From a virus, in the IMG/VR virus record IMGVR_UViG_3300021963_000086, positions 1 to 64,000 of that record: a stretch of 64,000 nucleotides of DNA, one strand, 5' to 3'. A program made the position numbers and the translations under genes. Shown here piece by piece: positions 53,117 through 61,013 of the stretch; the stretch's first letter is position 1, and every line of letters begins with the position of its first letter. The notes beneath the pieces were generated by a model. That model was not told where the DNA came from. It saw only the letters and a program-made list of their open reading frames with translations, and ran no database searches.

Positions 53117-53994
53117 AGATCCAATTTAGACTTAAACTCTGTTAGTTCACGTTTGCTTAGGCCAAATACCTTTGCTACGTTTTCTTCACTACGTTGGTCA
53201 TTTACTAAATCATTCCATTTGTTTGCACTAATTAGTCGCTTAACAAGATCAATTTCCATACGACTTAAACGCATACAGTTTTGTTGATAGTCTTCGAATG
53301 CCTGACATACTTCCGGGAATAAAGGCTTTGCCAATTCATACATAGCATTAGCGTACTCTTGGATTTCCCATTGGGCATGGCTATCGGCACGTAGTCGAAT
53401 CATGTGGAGGAAGTTTTTGAGGTTTGCTTTCCAGTAGAGTTCTGTATAGCCGCCCACTGGGAGTACGCTTCTGGACAGTTCGCGAGTAAGGCCAGTCCCA
53501 TCCTTTCCCAAAAGCTCGGTGTATTCTTTATAAGCATTGAAAAAGCTTCGTTGGAATGCGTGTTGCACTCCTCTACGTTCTTCGAATCCCCAGTCATTAT
53601 CCTCTCTCCCTTGTTTATTAGTAGAACTTTGCTGTTGAATTTGTTCTAGTTCGGGAATATAAAATTCATCTGTCATAACAGAGTAACGAGCAGAGTATTC
53701 GTTCATACTAGCAGTACGATGACGGACTAACTGACGCATAACAAAGATAGGTAACTTAATGTGAAACTTTACTTCACACATTTCAATAGGAGTAGTATGT
53801 TCGTGGCGTACTAGGTAACGTATTAGATTGCGGTCATCTTGTACTTGTTTAGTACCTGCACCGTAACTAACACGAGCGGCCTGCACAACCGCCGCATCAC
53901 TACCCATATGATCAATGAGTCCAACGAACCCGTGATCTAATACAGGAACATAGTTCTTATCTTGTTCAAAATTAATTTCACTTCTTTTTGTCAT
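53113..53994 (-). CDS. thyX: Flavin-dependent thymidylate synthase ThyX
   Basis: The 293-residue enzyme has the ThyX motif RHRTASMNEYSARYS at residues 91-105. ThyX makes dTMP from dUMP using FAD, NADPH and methylene-tetrahydrofolate, so it feeds phage DNA synthesis. It overlaps the GNAT gene by 4 nt and the upstream gene by 17 nt. Confidence 0.95.
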   Translation of the reverse strand: MTKRSEINFEQDKNYVPVLDHGFVGLIDHMGSDAAVVQAARVSYGAGTKQVQDDRNLIRYLVRHEHTTPIEMCEVKFHIKLPIFVMRQLVRHRTASMNEYSARYSVMTDEFYIPELEQIQQQSSTNKQGREDNDWGFEERRGVQHAFQRSFFNAYKEYTELLGKDGTGLTRELSRSVLPVGGYTELYWKANLKNFLHMIRLRADSHAQWEIQEYANAMYELAKPLFPEVCQAFEDYQQNCMRLSRMEIDLVKRLISANKWNDLVNDQRSEENVAKVFGLSKRELTEFKSKLDL

Positions 53995-54313
53995 TACGTT
54001 TGCCTTTTGTGGGTGTGTCGTTTAAGTGTTTTTCTAATAGGGCCGATACAAATCCTGCAACGTTTTCTTTTAGCTTTTTACTGTCCATAGTAATCTGTAC
54101 GTCTGCAATCATTTTAGAATATTCTTCTAGCCCTTTACGTGCTAAAAGATTTTTAACATTGTCCATGTCTGTTATTTCTGTTGCTTCAAAAGTCAACGTT
54201 CTACCGTCGTGTAGCACTACTGTAATTTCGGAGATGTACTGCACAGGGACTTCGTTCATAATAACATCATTAAGGATGTCGTCGAAGCTACGATCTTTTT
54301 TTCTTATTGGCAT
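53978..54313 (-). CDS. Small hypothetical phage protein
   Basis: The 111-residue protein has a strand-rich middle (SEITVVLHDGRTLTFEATEI) and a basic C-terminus (TPTKGKRNDKKK). It precedes ThyX with a 17-nt overlap. The function is unknown. Confidence 0.6.
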   Translation of the reverse strand: MPIRKKDRSFDDILNDVIMNEVPVQYISEITVVLHDGRTLTFEATEITDMDNVKNLLARKGLEEYSKMIADVQITMDSKKLKENVAGFVSALLEKHLNDTPTKGKRNDKKK

Positions 54314-54400
54314 GATTTTATCTTTATGTTATATCGAAGATCTTTTCGTACAAGTACTTAGTACAATTGGTAACCATAACTTCATATTATCTGATGTGAC

Positions 54401-54430
54401 AAAAAATGACAGCAACATCGTCACTGTCAT
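54401..54430 (-). terminator. Rho-independent terminator
   Basis: On the minus strand ATGACAG-11 nt-CTGTCAT is followed by TTTTT. It separates the 54458-55503 group from ThyX and cassette 2. Confidence 0.75.
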
Positions 54431-54457
54431 TATATTTTAACTTCTTATAAAATTTTG

Positions 54458-54997
54458 TCAAGCATCAGCATCTACTAAAGTGTCCTTACGTGGACGACCA
54501 ACTGGACGTTTGGTAGGATCTAATTCTTCTGCTTGTTTGCGAAGATCTCTAGCTTGCAAATCGTATATATCGGCTTGACGACGTAAGTCTGCCGCTAATG
54601 CTTTGTTGTCCATTGTGTCACCGCTACTAACAGGCTCATCGCCATTCATTGCGGCTAGTTGATTGTTTAGATCTTCTAATGAAATTTCCATTCCAGGACC
54701 TGGACGCATTATGATTTTCTTTGTAGGGAACTTACGTAGTAATCCCTTGTCATGTAAACCTTGTAACATAGGCTCGCCAGTTGACAAAAACTGTCTGCTA
54801 GCATAATCAAAGAAATCAATAGTTTCTTGTGCAGTTACCGTTTCAACAGCATTCATCAAATCGGTATGATAGCGATCAGGAAGGCTGTCACTTTCTACTA
54901 CAAGACAACTAGTGGGTTCGTTTGGAACCTGTCTAAAAATAACTAAAACTCTGTGGCCGGTATCTTTGTGAACACCGACGTGTCTGAGGAATGCCAT
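54458..54997 (-). CDS. Phage protein with C-terminal AT-hook-like motif
   Basis: About 179 residues from MAFLRHVGVHKDTGHRVLVI; the start at 54997 has an ideal AAGGAG 6 nt upstream and is preferred over an upstream TTG at 55018. The N-terminal half is a compact alpha/beta unit that I recall as conserved in cyanophages. The C-terminus has a GRPRK core in RPVGRPRKD, an AT-hook-like DNA-binding motif, after an acidic linker. It may bind DNA. Confidence 0.6.
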   Translation of the reverse strand: MAFLRHVGVHKDTGHRVLVIFRQVPNEPTSCLVVESDSLPDRYHTDLMNAVETVTAQETIDFFDYASRQFLSTGEPMLQGLHDKGLLRKFPTKKIIMRPGPGMEISLEDLNNQLAAMNGDEPVSSGDTMDNKALAADLRRQADIYDLQARDLRKQAEELDPTKRPVGRPRKDTLVDADA

Positions 54998-55007
54998 AAG
55001 TATCTCC

Positions 55008-55247
55008 TTATTGGACAACTGCGTCAGCTGGTTTTTCTTCTGCTGTTGTCTCTGGTGCTACGCCTTCTGCGGCTTTAGCTTCGGCTTCTTGCTTTGCTTG
55101 TTGCTCTGCTACTGCCTGGATAAAACCTGTGATTTTATCATAAATTGTACCTACAGCCTTTGCTTCATTGGCCTTAAATGCGCCACGTTGTGTGGCAAGG
55201 TCAATTACGCTAGCGGCTAATTGTAGATCTTGAACATTGAGTTCCAT
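55008..55247 (-). CDS. Small conserved phage protein
   Basis: The 79-residue protein starts MELNVQDLQLAASVIDLATQ and ends in an Ala/Glu-rich low-complexity tail (KAAEGVAPETTAEEKPAD). A similar N-terminus occurs in marine T4-like phages, from memory. The function is unknown. Confidence 0.65.
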   Translation of the reverse strand: MELNVQDLQLAASVIDLATQRGAFKANEAKAVGTIYDKITGFIQAVAEQQAKQEAEAKAAEGVAPETTAEEKPADAVVQ

Positions 55248-55272
55248 GTGTTGTCTCCTATTAAAACATGAG

Positions 55273-55503
55273 TTAATGTGTATTTTTATTTAGTCCAGTG
55301 GCCTTTTGTATCCTATCTGCCCATGCACTTAATTCAAATAAAAATGAATCCTCGGCAGAATCTAGCTCGATCTGCACACTCGTTGAAGATTCCAAAATGC
55401 GAAAAGGCCCTGTGGCATTCAGGGCCAGGTAGTCTTTGACTACCCAACTAACTTTATCTAGCTCTTCTGAGTTTGTAACAGGTATTTCATACCTATATGC
55501 CAT
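55273..55503 (-). CDS. Small hypothetical protein
   Basis: The 76-residue protein has AYRYEIPVTNSEELDKVSWVV and FLFELSAWADRIQKAT. Unknown. It shares one base with the stop of the VWA gene. Confidence 0.55.
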   Translation of the reverse strand: MAYRYEIPVTNSEELDKVSWVVKDYLALNATGPFRILESSTSVQIELDSAEDSFLFELSAWADRIQKATGLNKNTH

Positions 55504-56747
55504 TATGTTTTGTGATCATAAAACGCCGTTACTCCGAACGGTGCTTCAATGTCCTCGCTAGAATTAATAATCCAAAGTGTATCACAGTAATTCTCATCAC
55601 CCCAACCACCGCATGGATATCCGTCAGTAAACACTACCAATTGTTTAGGAGTAATATCTTGTTCTTTCATGTACTCCCAGTTAACCTCAAAATCGGTACC
55701 ACCACCGCCACCTGGTTCGTAGTCTAAGATATCTCCTGAACCATCGCTAGTAAATTCTTCCTCTGCATGAATGCTGGTATCAAAGCACCAAACTTTAATA
55801 GTCCAGCTGTCATAATTGTCCATGATACCTTTTACTTCACTAAGGAAATCACGAATCATTTCTTCGCTGATTGATCCTGACGTATCGATAGCAACACAAA
55901 TATCTACATTTTCTGCTGGCAACATACCGGGCAATACAGCACCAGTATGCCAACTCTTACGACTAGGACGACTAAAAGAGTAATCATTTTTAAGAGAACT
56001 CTCTAGTTGGATACGTAGCAGATCCTTCCAGTTCATCTTAGGTTGAGTGAACTGTTTGATTAGACGAGCTACTGCGGCAGGAGTCTTTCCAGCACCTGCG
56101 GCTTGTGCGGCTTGCAGTACAGCATTTTTAATTTCGTCTTGCAGAGCCTTACGTTCTTCTTCGCTGAGTTTCTTACCAATAGCGCCATCTTCGCTTTCGC
56201 CCTTACCTTCGCCGTCCTCACCTTCACCAGTCAAGTCCAAATGTACGTCCAGGGGAAGTTTGATAGTAACAGCATTCTTCATTAGACTGTCGTAGACCTC
56301 ATCAGTAGTCATGTCCTTGTATTTGTTGTCAAGGAGAATGTCTACTTGGCGAATAACTTGTCCGATACGATCACGTTCGAGAATTAGATTAATAACATAG
56401 TCACCTGCCATGTTCCATACATCAGGTCGGCGTTCGCCTCGACGTACCATGTGTTCAAAAACACAATGCATCACTTCGTGTGCAATAAGGAACATTAGTT
56501 CGTCATCATTGAGCTGGTTGACAAAGTTGACGTTAAGGAACATATTGCGGCCGTCAACCGCCGCTGTAGGAATACGGTCGGTAGCATCAACGATACGAAG
56601 ACGAGTGGCAAGGTTGCCAAAGAAAGGATGCTGAAGCAACAAACGGACACGCACCTTGATGACACGCTCCTTAACTTTAGCAAACGCCTGAGGGTTAAGG
56701 GGTGCAATGGTGTTTTTTGGGTTTTTAGTTGCTGTTGCAGTAGTCAT
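55503..56747 (-). CDS. VWA-domain metallopeptidase-like protein
   Basis: The 414-residue protein has an H-E-x2-H zinc motif (H90-E91-V-M-H94 in IAHEVMHCVFEH) in an N-terminal metallopeptidase-like domain, and a C-terminal von Willebrand A domain with MIDAS DTSGS near residue 287. This corresponds to the DUF2201-type partners of MoxR ATPases. The adjacent upstream gene is a MoxR ATPase, but it is in a separate transcription unit with its own promoter at 56772-56800 and an intervening terminator. Confidence 0.78.
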   Translation of the reverse strand: MTTATATKNPKNTIAPLNPQAFAKVKERVIKVRVRLLLQHPFFGNLATRLRIVDATDRIPTAAVDGRNMFLNVNFVNQLNDDELMFLIAHEVMHCVFEHMVRRGERRPDVWNMAGDYVINLILERDRIGQVIRQVDILLDNKYKDMTTDEVYDSLMKNAVTIKLPLDVHLDLTGEGEDGEGKGESEDGAIGKKLSEEERKALQDEIKNAVLQAAQAAGAGKTPAAVARLIKQFTQPKMNWKDLLRIQLESSLKNDYSFSRPSRKSWHTGAVLPGMLPAENVDICVAIDTSGSISEEMIRDFLSEVKGIMDNYDSWTIKVWCFDTSIHAEEEFTSDGSGDILDYEPGGGGGTDFEVNWEYMKEQDITPKQLVVFTDGYPCGGWGDENYCDTLWIINSSEDIEAPFGVTAFYDHKT

Positions 56748-56771
56748 TATTTGCTCCTATGTAATAACTAT

Positions 56772-56800
56772 ATTATACTATCAATTGAATAATATGTCAA
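56772..56800 (-). promoter_or_regulatory. Consensus sigma70 promoter
   Basis: On the minus strand TTGACA, a 17-nt spacer and TATAAT, 25 nt upstream of the VWA gene's ATG, which has GGAG before it. Confidence 0.85.
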
Positions 56801-56803
56801 TCT

Positions 56804-56844
56804 AAAAAAATGGGAGGAGGCAAACTGATGTTCACACTCCCCCC
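56804..56844 (-). terminator. Rho-independent terminator after the MoxR gene
   Basis: On the minus strand GGGGGGAG (56844-56837) pairs with CTCCTCCC (56819-56812) with one G-U pair, followed by ATTTTTTT. It ends the MoxR transcript before the VWA promoter. Confidence 0.7.
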
Positions 56845-56856
56845 AGGAGCGCAATC

Positions 56857-57963
56857 TTACTTAGTATCAATTTCAATTACCAAGTGAGCGTACTTCTTAA
56901 AGAACTCTGGGAAGTTCTTAAGCTTCTTATGCTCAAAAGGTAGAGCATAGTTCTTAAGTGCAGTATGGGCACCCATAATAACCATTTCGGGTTCAAAATT
57001 ATCCATCATGTATTGGATAAAGAACTCGCACATTGGATGCCAATCTTCTAGCTTACCTGCCTTCTTGGCATTGTCATAAGCGTCTTTCAGCTCATAACAC
57101 ATAGAAGTAGTAAGTGAGTACATAGCGGACACTTCTTTAATGTCCAACTTAGTAACTTTGCCCTTAAGGATGTCTGACGGGTTAGGTAGTTTGCTAGCAA
57201 TCTTACGGTGTGCCATAAACTTGATAGCAAGACCTTCGCCAACGCAACCTGAAACAATATCAGTTTGGGTAGCCTCAGGCATACCGTCTTCAATCAAATC
57301 ACTAACGAAAGACCAGCTACGTGGAGTAGCAAAAGAACGGTCGTGTTGCGTAGGGTCAAAGTCGTACAGGTCGCCCTTGCTGAAAGAAAGGTAACCAACT
57401 ACGTCTGAGTGTACGCGATTCTTAAGAGCCCAACGTTGCCAGTCTTCAAAGTCTACACGGAGTTCAATATGAACGAAACGGTTTGCCAACGGACTAGGCA
57501 TGCGGTAAGTAACGCCTTTGTCAGACATACGATTACCTGCGGCAACGATACCTACACCCTTAGGCAGTTTATAAGTACCAACACGGCGGTTCAGTACAAG
57601 TTGATATGCCGCGGCCTGTGTAGCAGGTGCCGCACTTACCAATTCGTCTAAGAATAGGATATCTTCTGCGGCCTCATCAGTAGGCAATTCTGCAGGAGGT
57701 GCCCACTTCATTGTATTTTCTTGTGCATTGTAATATGGGATACCTTTAACGTCGGTGGGTTCCCAAAGATTAAGACGAACGTCAGTTACAGGACGATTAT
57801 CTTCTTGTGCAATTTCTGCAATAAGATCTGACTTGCCAATGCCGGGAGGACCCCAGATCATAACAGGACGACCTTTTGCAAGCGCCTTGCGGATAATGAA
57901 TTTAGCCTCGCTGATTTTAACAGTACGGGCTTCTGAACTATGAGATTTTGATGCTTTTGCCAA
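56857..57963 (-). CDS. MoxR-family AAA+ ATPase
   Basis: The 368-residue AAA+ protein has Walker A GPPGIGKS (38-45), Walker B DILFLDE (101-107), and a sensor-1-like GIVAAGNRM. MoxR/RavA-type ATPases remodel or insert cofactors, often with a VWA partner, which is the next gene downstream. CobS-like AAA+ proteins are known in cyanophages and look similar. The start is a TTG at 57963 with AGGAG 6-10 nt upstream; no ATG fits as well. Confidence 0.82.
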   Translation of the reverse strand: MAKASKSHSSEARTVKISEAKFIIRKALAKGRPVMIWGPPGIGKSDLIAEIAQEDNRPVTDVRLNLWEPTDVKGIPYYNAQENTMKWAPPAELPTDEAAEDILFLDELVSAAPATQAAAYQLVLNRRVGTYKLPKGVGIVAAGNRMSDKGVTYRMPSPLANRFVHIELRVDFEDWQRWALKNRVHSDVVGYLSFSKGDLYDFDPTQHDRSFATPRSWSFVSDLIEDGMPEATQTDIVSGCVGEGLAIKFMAHRKIASKLPNPSDILKGKVTKLDIKEVSAMYSLTTSMCYELKDAYDNAKKAGKLEDWHPMCEFFIQYMMDNFEPEMVIMGAHTALKNYALPFEHKKLKNFPEFFKKYAHLVIEIDTK

Positions 57964-57994
57964 TTTGCGCTCCTAAAATTGCTACAGTAACTCT

Positions 57995-58023
57995 ATTATA
58001 ACAAATTATGATTTTATGGTCAA
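57995..58023 (-). promoter_or_regulatory. Sigma70 promoter with TGGTTGACCA block
   Basis: On the minus strand TTGACC, a 17-nt spacer and TATAAT, before the TTG start of MoxR. The same -35 block occurs at 23417, 58833 and 61634. Confidence 0.85.
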
Positions 58024-58029
58024 CCACTT

Positions 58030-58386
58030 TTATTGTGGCATAACTACAACAGGGCGAGTGTTTGACCATTGCTGGCAAATGACATACCCATTGTAAGGAC
58101 ATTGTAACCCATCGCGACCGTCGATATAGACACGGTGGTTGTTTTGATAGTATGTGCCTTGCCCTTGATAGTATCCTTGATACTGGGGCTGTGGCACATA
58201 CGTAGGTGTAGGGGCGGTAAGCCTATCGCCTATTACGGCTCCAACGGCGGCCATTGCGACACGCCCATTGCCTTGACCAAACTGAGAGCCTATTAGGCCG
58301 CCAGCAACTGCACCGAGAACATCGGCTTTAGCAGACATCGCAGAGGTTGCGATAAGAAGGGTAGCAAGGACTTTAGAATATTTCAT
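58030..58386 (-). CDS. Secreted glycine-zipper protein
   Basis: The 118-residue protein has a signal peptide (MKYSKVLATLLIATSAMSAKA, with probable cleavage A-K-A/D) and no lipobox Cys. A glycine zipper follows (VAGGLIGSQFGQGNGRVAM, near residues 27-45), as in the Rickettsia 17-kDa surface antigen family. The rest is rich in Pro, Gln, Tyr and Asn (YVPQPQYQGYYQGQ), with two Cys near the end (LQCPY and VICQ) that could form a disulfide. It looks like a periplasmic/outer membrane protein from a bacterium. In a phage it may alter the cell envelope or exclude other phages; this is speculation. Confidence 0.75.
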   Translation of the reverse strand: MKYSKVLATLLIATSAMSAKADVLGAVAGGLIGSQFGQGNGRVAMAAVGAVIGDRLTAPTPTYVPQPQYQGYYQGQGTYYQNNHRVYIDGRDGLQCPYNGYVICQQWSNTRPVVVMPQ

Positions 58387-58424
58387 GATAGGCTCACCAT
58401 GTTAAAGGGCTTGCGCCCTTTTGT

Positions 58425-58655
58425 TTAGGCTTCTGCAACTTTAGAAACATCGGTACCTTCGGGCAGTACCTTTGCAAGAAAGCCTTCTGCGGCAATCTCA
58501 GCCTTAGTCATCGCACGGGGAAGCTCGACGAAGTTAACGTCGGTATGGCCGTTCTTCATGAGAATCTTAATGCGAGTATTGTCGTTAGTATAACGAACTT
58601 TAGTTTTGCCCTTAAGGACAGAGGAACCGACAAAAGTGAAAGTCTTGTTAGACAT
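58425..58655 (-). CDS. Small hypothetical protein
   Basis: The 76-residue protein has KTFTFVGSSVLKGKTKVRYTN at the start, a beta-strand-rich unit, then a short helix. The AGGAG site lies 6-10 nt before the ATG. It has its own upstream promoters and a leader hairpin. Function unknown. Confidence 0.6.
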   Translation of the reverse strand: MSNKTFTFVGSSVLKGKTKVRYTNDNTRIKILMKNGHTDVNFVELPRAMTKAEIAAEGFLAKVLPEGTDVSKVAEA

Positions 58656-58684
58656 AAAGTATCTCCTGATACAAGTTAAAGAAC

Positions 58685-58701
58685 ACTAGCACCTTGCTAG
58701 T
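58685..58701 (-). promoter_or_regulatory. Leader hairpin
   Basis: ACTAGCA-AGG-TGCTAGT on the minus strand (7-bp stem, 3-nt loop) sits in the leader of the 58655-58425 gene, downstream of the two promoters. It may protect the RNA or regulate translation. Confidence 0.5.
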
Positions 58702-58708
58702 AACCATA

Positions 58709-58737
58709 ATGTTACAATCAATCCATTTATTTGTCAA
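58709..58737 (-). promoter_or_regulatory. Sigma70-like promoter
   Basis: On the minus strand TTGACA, a 17-nt spacer and TAACAT (a weak -10). It is the closer of two tandem promoters upstream of 58655. Confidence 0.55.
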
Positions 58738-58809
58738 CCACTTTTTGAACCATTTTGGACAAAGTTGTTGTGGTGCTTTTACCTGGATCATTTGTATCAT
58801 TATTTCATT

Positions 58810-58838
58810 ATTATAGCAAAATTTGATTTTTTGGTCAA
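58810..58838 (-). promoter_or_regulatory. Consensus sigma70 promoter with TGGTTGACCA block
   Basis: On the minus strand TTGACC, a 17-nt spacer and TATAAT. It is the stronger of the two tandem promoters upstream of 58655. Confidence 0.8.
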
Positions 58839-58862
58839 CCATTTTTTGCCATAATTTTAGCC

Positions 58863-58913
58863 AAAAAAGTGTTGTTTTTACGCAACAAAAATCTGTTGTT
58901 TTTTAGCAACACT
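58863..58913 (-). terminator. Terminator after the GGCT-like gene
   Basis: On the minus strand AGTGTTG and CAACACT can pair around an inner loop, followed by TTTTT; a smaller GTTG/CAAC hairpin next to the T-run is an alternative. It ends the GGCT-like transcript. Confidence 0.55.
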
Positions 58914-59321
58914 TAAACTGTCAATAATTTGAGCTGTGGGCACAGAGTTTAGCTCGTACCCTTCCATCACATCATTCAGATATGAACTAGAAGGATCGGC
59001 GCAAGTGTTACCCGGTTGCATGAAGTAAACTATTGCGTCAACCAATTGATCTTTGTATCGAATTTTTACTTCTTTTCGACCATAGTAAAAAGGATATCCT
59101 TCTACCATATCCAGTGACTTAAGATGTGTAGGATTAATGCGCCATAGGACTCCGTGAACTGCTGAGCCTTTTTGTTTATACACATCAGCGTGAACAGCAA
59201 ATCTAAATTTATGATCACCTAATACAACATGCCCTAAATTTTCAGCACCCGGACATCTAGTGGCCATGCCTCTAATGTTAGTGTTCATGCCATAGGCAAA
59301 ATAATAAATGTCATTAGTCAA
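58878..59321 (-). CDS. Gamma-glutamylcyclotransferase-like protein
   Basis: About 147 residues starting LTNDIYYFAYGMN (TTG at 59321, with AAGGA 6-10 nt upstream; an in-frame TTG at 59336 is possible). It has the AIG2/GGCT opening YFAYGMN (normally YGSN), then NLGHVVLGDHKFRF and HGVLWRIN...SLDMVEGYPFYY, the family's conserved layout with catalytic Glu in VEGYP. GGCTs cleave gamma-glutamyl amides and release 5-oxoproline. Possible roles: glutathione turnover or the removal of a gamma-glutamyl group. It overlaps the upstream gene's end by 8 nt. Confidence 0.78.
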   Translation of the reverse strand: MTNDIYYFAYGMNTNIRGMATRCPGAENLGHVVLGDHKFRFAVHADVYKQKGSAVHGVLWRINPTHLKSLDMVEGYPFYYGRKEVKIRYKDQLVDAIVYFMQPGNTCADPSSSYLNDVMEGYELNSVPTAQIIDSLSVAKKQQIFVA

Positions 59322-59748
59322 GGAAGATCCTTTCAATCACTTGTTTTTTATAATCATTGTCTAACACAATGATTTTGATTTCGTCTTGGTTTGTAGTTAC
59401 CATTGATTGGTGAATAGAAAAATACAATCTGTTGAACCACTCGTAACAAGACTCAGGATTGTCTCTATGAACTAATTCTCGCTTGTGAAAGTTCCAATAG
59501 GCACCTTTGTCTCTGGGTCCGTTAACAAACTTTGTAGGTAGCTCGTTACAATGTTTAAGATAATCTTTAAGCAATATATCTTGCATACCCTGCGGTAACG
59601 GGCCTGAATGCAATTTAGTTAAAAACCCTAAGACCATTTTCTTTGTAATGACCGCGGTGTTCCATACTGCCCAGCGATCGTTTAATGGAACAGGAAACTT
59701 GCTTAACGAACTCATCAGCAAGGCTTGTTCAATATAAGCTTCGTCCAT
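59314..59748 (-). CDS. Hypothetical protein
   Basis: About 144 residues from MDEAYIEQALLMSSLSKFPV at ATG 59748 (GGAG upstream, spacing 8); a GTG immediately before it is the alternative. Contains LPTKFVNGPRDKGAYWNFHKREL. Not recognised. It overlaps the nucleotidyltransferase gene by 20 nt. Confidence 0.55.
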   Translation of the reverse strand: MDEAYIEQALLMSSLSKFPVPLNDRWAVWNTAVITKKMVLGFLTKLHSGPLPQGMQDILLKDYLKHCNELPTKFVNGPRDKGAYWNFHKRELVHRDNPESCYEWFNRLYFSIHQSMVTTNQDEIKIIVLDNDYKKQVIERIFLD

Positions 59749-60325
59749 CACCGAGGCTCCATACTAGTGTGTTGTCGTTTAAATTTTTACGTAAGTCTTC
59801 TTTAGACATATTAAAGCCGTACATTGTATATTTGGCCCAACGTTCTAAAAATCCTTCATTATTGAATCGTGATAGGCGGAGGTGACGAGTGTGCAAATCT
59901 TCGATTACTTGTTCTGTTGTATAAAATTTACCTTCGCCGTTAGTAGCTATCTGACATACAGTAAAGTCAAAGTCGTTGAACACAGATTCTAGATTAGGAA
60001 ACTTTTTCCTAACAATAATTTGAAGCTTCCATTTATTGTTGTCGTTGCACCAACCATCATCACCTTTTAAAGGAAAGTAATCAAATGTAAGAGCGTTATC
60101 TGTGCTAAAGGTAATACCAACACCTAAGTGTTCGTGGAATCTATTAGTGAGGTCTAAGATTTGTGCAGGATTTCCTACCCAGATATCAATGTCATTAATA
60201 GGTTCGTCTTGCCATAGACATCTAGCACAACCGCCAGCAATCCACGGACCTGTTTTATAATTAGGCTGTATTGCTTTTACAATTTGCTTTGGTAATTTTT
60301 TTGGACCTTGAAAGGAATAAATCAT
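59729..60325 (-). CDS. Nucleotidyltransferase-like protein (poly(A) polymerase head type)
   Basis: The 198-residue protein has GGCARCLW (near 32-39) then NDIDIWVGN (near 44-52): the G-G-x3-R and D-x-D of the tRNA nucleotidyltransferase/poly(A) polymerase head domain. A second FNDFDFTVC (near 116-124) contains the third acidic site. It may add nucleotides to an RNA end. It overlaps its small upstream neighbour by 4 nt. Confidence 0.65.
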   Translation of the reverse strand: MIYSFQGPKKLPKQIVKAIQPNYKTGPWIAGGCARCLWQDEPINDIDIWVGNPAQILDLTNRFHEHLGVGITFSTDNALTFDYFPLKGDDGWCNDNNKWKLQIIVRKKFPNLESVFNDFDFTVCQIATNGEGKFYTTEQVIEDLHTRHLRLSRFNNEGFLERWAKYTMYGFNMSKEDLRKNLNDNTLVWSLGDGRSLY

Positions 60326-60477
60326 TCCTCTGCTTTCTTAGGGTGTTTAGGTTTGCGTTTATATGCTTTCTTTTGTTCTTCTATACGGCCGCGAAAAGGC
60401 AACGTGTTATCAAATAATGCTTGATGAGCACGTACCTTAGGAGCCTTAATAACAAAAGAAAGGGCTTTGGTTTTCAT
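60322..60477 (-). CDS. Small basic protein, 51 residues
   Basis: Starts MKTKALSFVIKAPKVRAHQA and ends with KAYKRKPKHPKKAEE. Short basic proteins with an SFV(V/I)KAPKVR-type start recur in T4-like phages, from memory. Its TGA overlaps the next ATG (ATGA). Confidence 0.6.
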   Translation of the reverse strand: MKTKALSFVIKAPKVRAHQALFDNTLPFRGRIEEQKKAYKRKPKHPKKAEE

Positions 60478-60483
60478 GATAGT

Positions 60484-60666
60484 CTATTTACTCAGATCAA
60501 AAGAACTGAAGTCGTTTTCTCTAATTTTCTTTGCTTCTTGTTTAAGAATACCTGCCATAACTTCAAGTGTTTTGGCCTGCATTTCTGAAGTGGTATTTGG
60601 ATCTCGCAAGACTTCAATACCATTGTCTAGGATGGTCTTAATACCTTCTATGCTCATATGATTCAT
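60484..60666 (-). CDS. Small hypothetical protein, possibly leaderless
   Basis: About 60 residues from MNHMSIEGIKTILDNGIEVL. The start at ATG 60666 is chosen because a strong promoter (-10 box at 60679-60674) ends 7 nt upstream, so the mRNA would begin at about this codon; an earlier ATG (60675) overlaps the -10 box. The helix continues with RDPNTTSEMQAKTLEVMAG. Function unknown. Confidence 0.55.
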   Translation of the reverse strand: MNHMSIEGIKTILDNGIEVLRDPNTTSEMQAKTLEVMAGILKQEAKKIRENDFSSFDLSK

Positions 60667-60673
60667 GCTATAC

Positions 60674-60702
60674 ATTATACTGCCTTTCTTATTAAAAATC
60701 AA
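60674..60702 (-). promoter_or_regulatory. Sigma70 promoter TTGATT-17-TATAAT
   Basis: On the minus strand TTGATT (60702-60697) and TATAAT (60679-60674), spaced 17 nt. It is the second promoter in the window whose -10 box lies 6-7 nt before an ATG. Confidence 0.7.
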
Positions 60703-61013
60703 GTATGCTCGATGTAGTTAATACCGGCCATTTCGATAGCACGTTGGCAAACTGGGCAAGGTTTGGCTAACAATGGCTCTCCGCTATTTCCGAACCTAGT
60801 AACTACTATCTTATGCGCCTTAGTCCAATCTCTGCACTTTACTAGTGCATCTATTTCTGCATGAAGATAAATCTTTTCGTGCAACCCAACTTGGCTTGCG
60901 ATTCGAGCTTGCAACGGATGGGTCTTAATATAACTATTCTTACCCATACCAATGATACGACCTTTCTTGTCGTAAACAATAGCAGTGATGTTCTGCTTAA
61001 CCCTAGTTTTCAT
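60699..61013 (-). CDS. Cytidine/deoxycytidylate deaminase-like protein
   Basis: The 104-residue protein has zinc motifs HAEIDAL (H51, E53) and PCPVCQ (C86, C89), the active site of the cytidine deaminase fold. T4 gp-cd makes dUMP from dCMP; this protein is shorter (T4 dCMP deaminase is 193 residues). Substrate could be dCMP or another base-containing compound. It overlaps the upstream gene by 4 nt. Confidence 0.78.
   Translation of the reverse strand: MKTRVKQNITAIVYDKKGRIIGMGKNSYIKTHPLQARIASQVGLHEKIYLHAEIDALVKCRDWTKAHKIVVTRFGNSGEPLLAKPCPVCQRAIEMAGINYIEHT

Noticed and set aside
54997-55018. Upstream TTG start for the AT-hook protein
   Set aside because: The ribosome binding site AAGGAG lies between the TTG and ATG 54997 and fits only the later ATG.
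58648-58842. 64-codon open frame on the minus strand
   Set aside because: It runs across two sigma70 promoters and a leader hairpin, and its sequence has no protein-like pattern.
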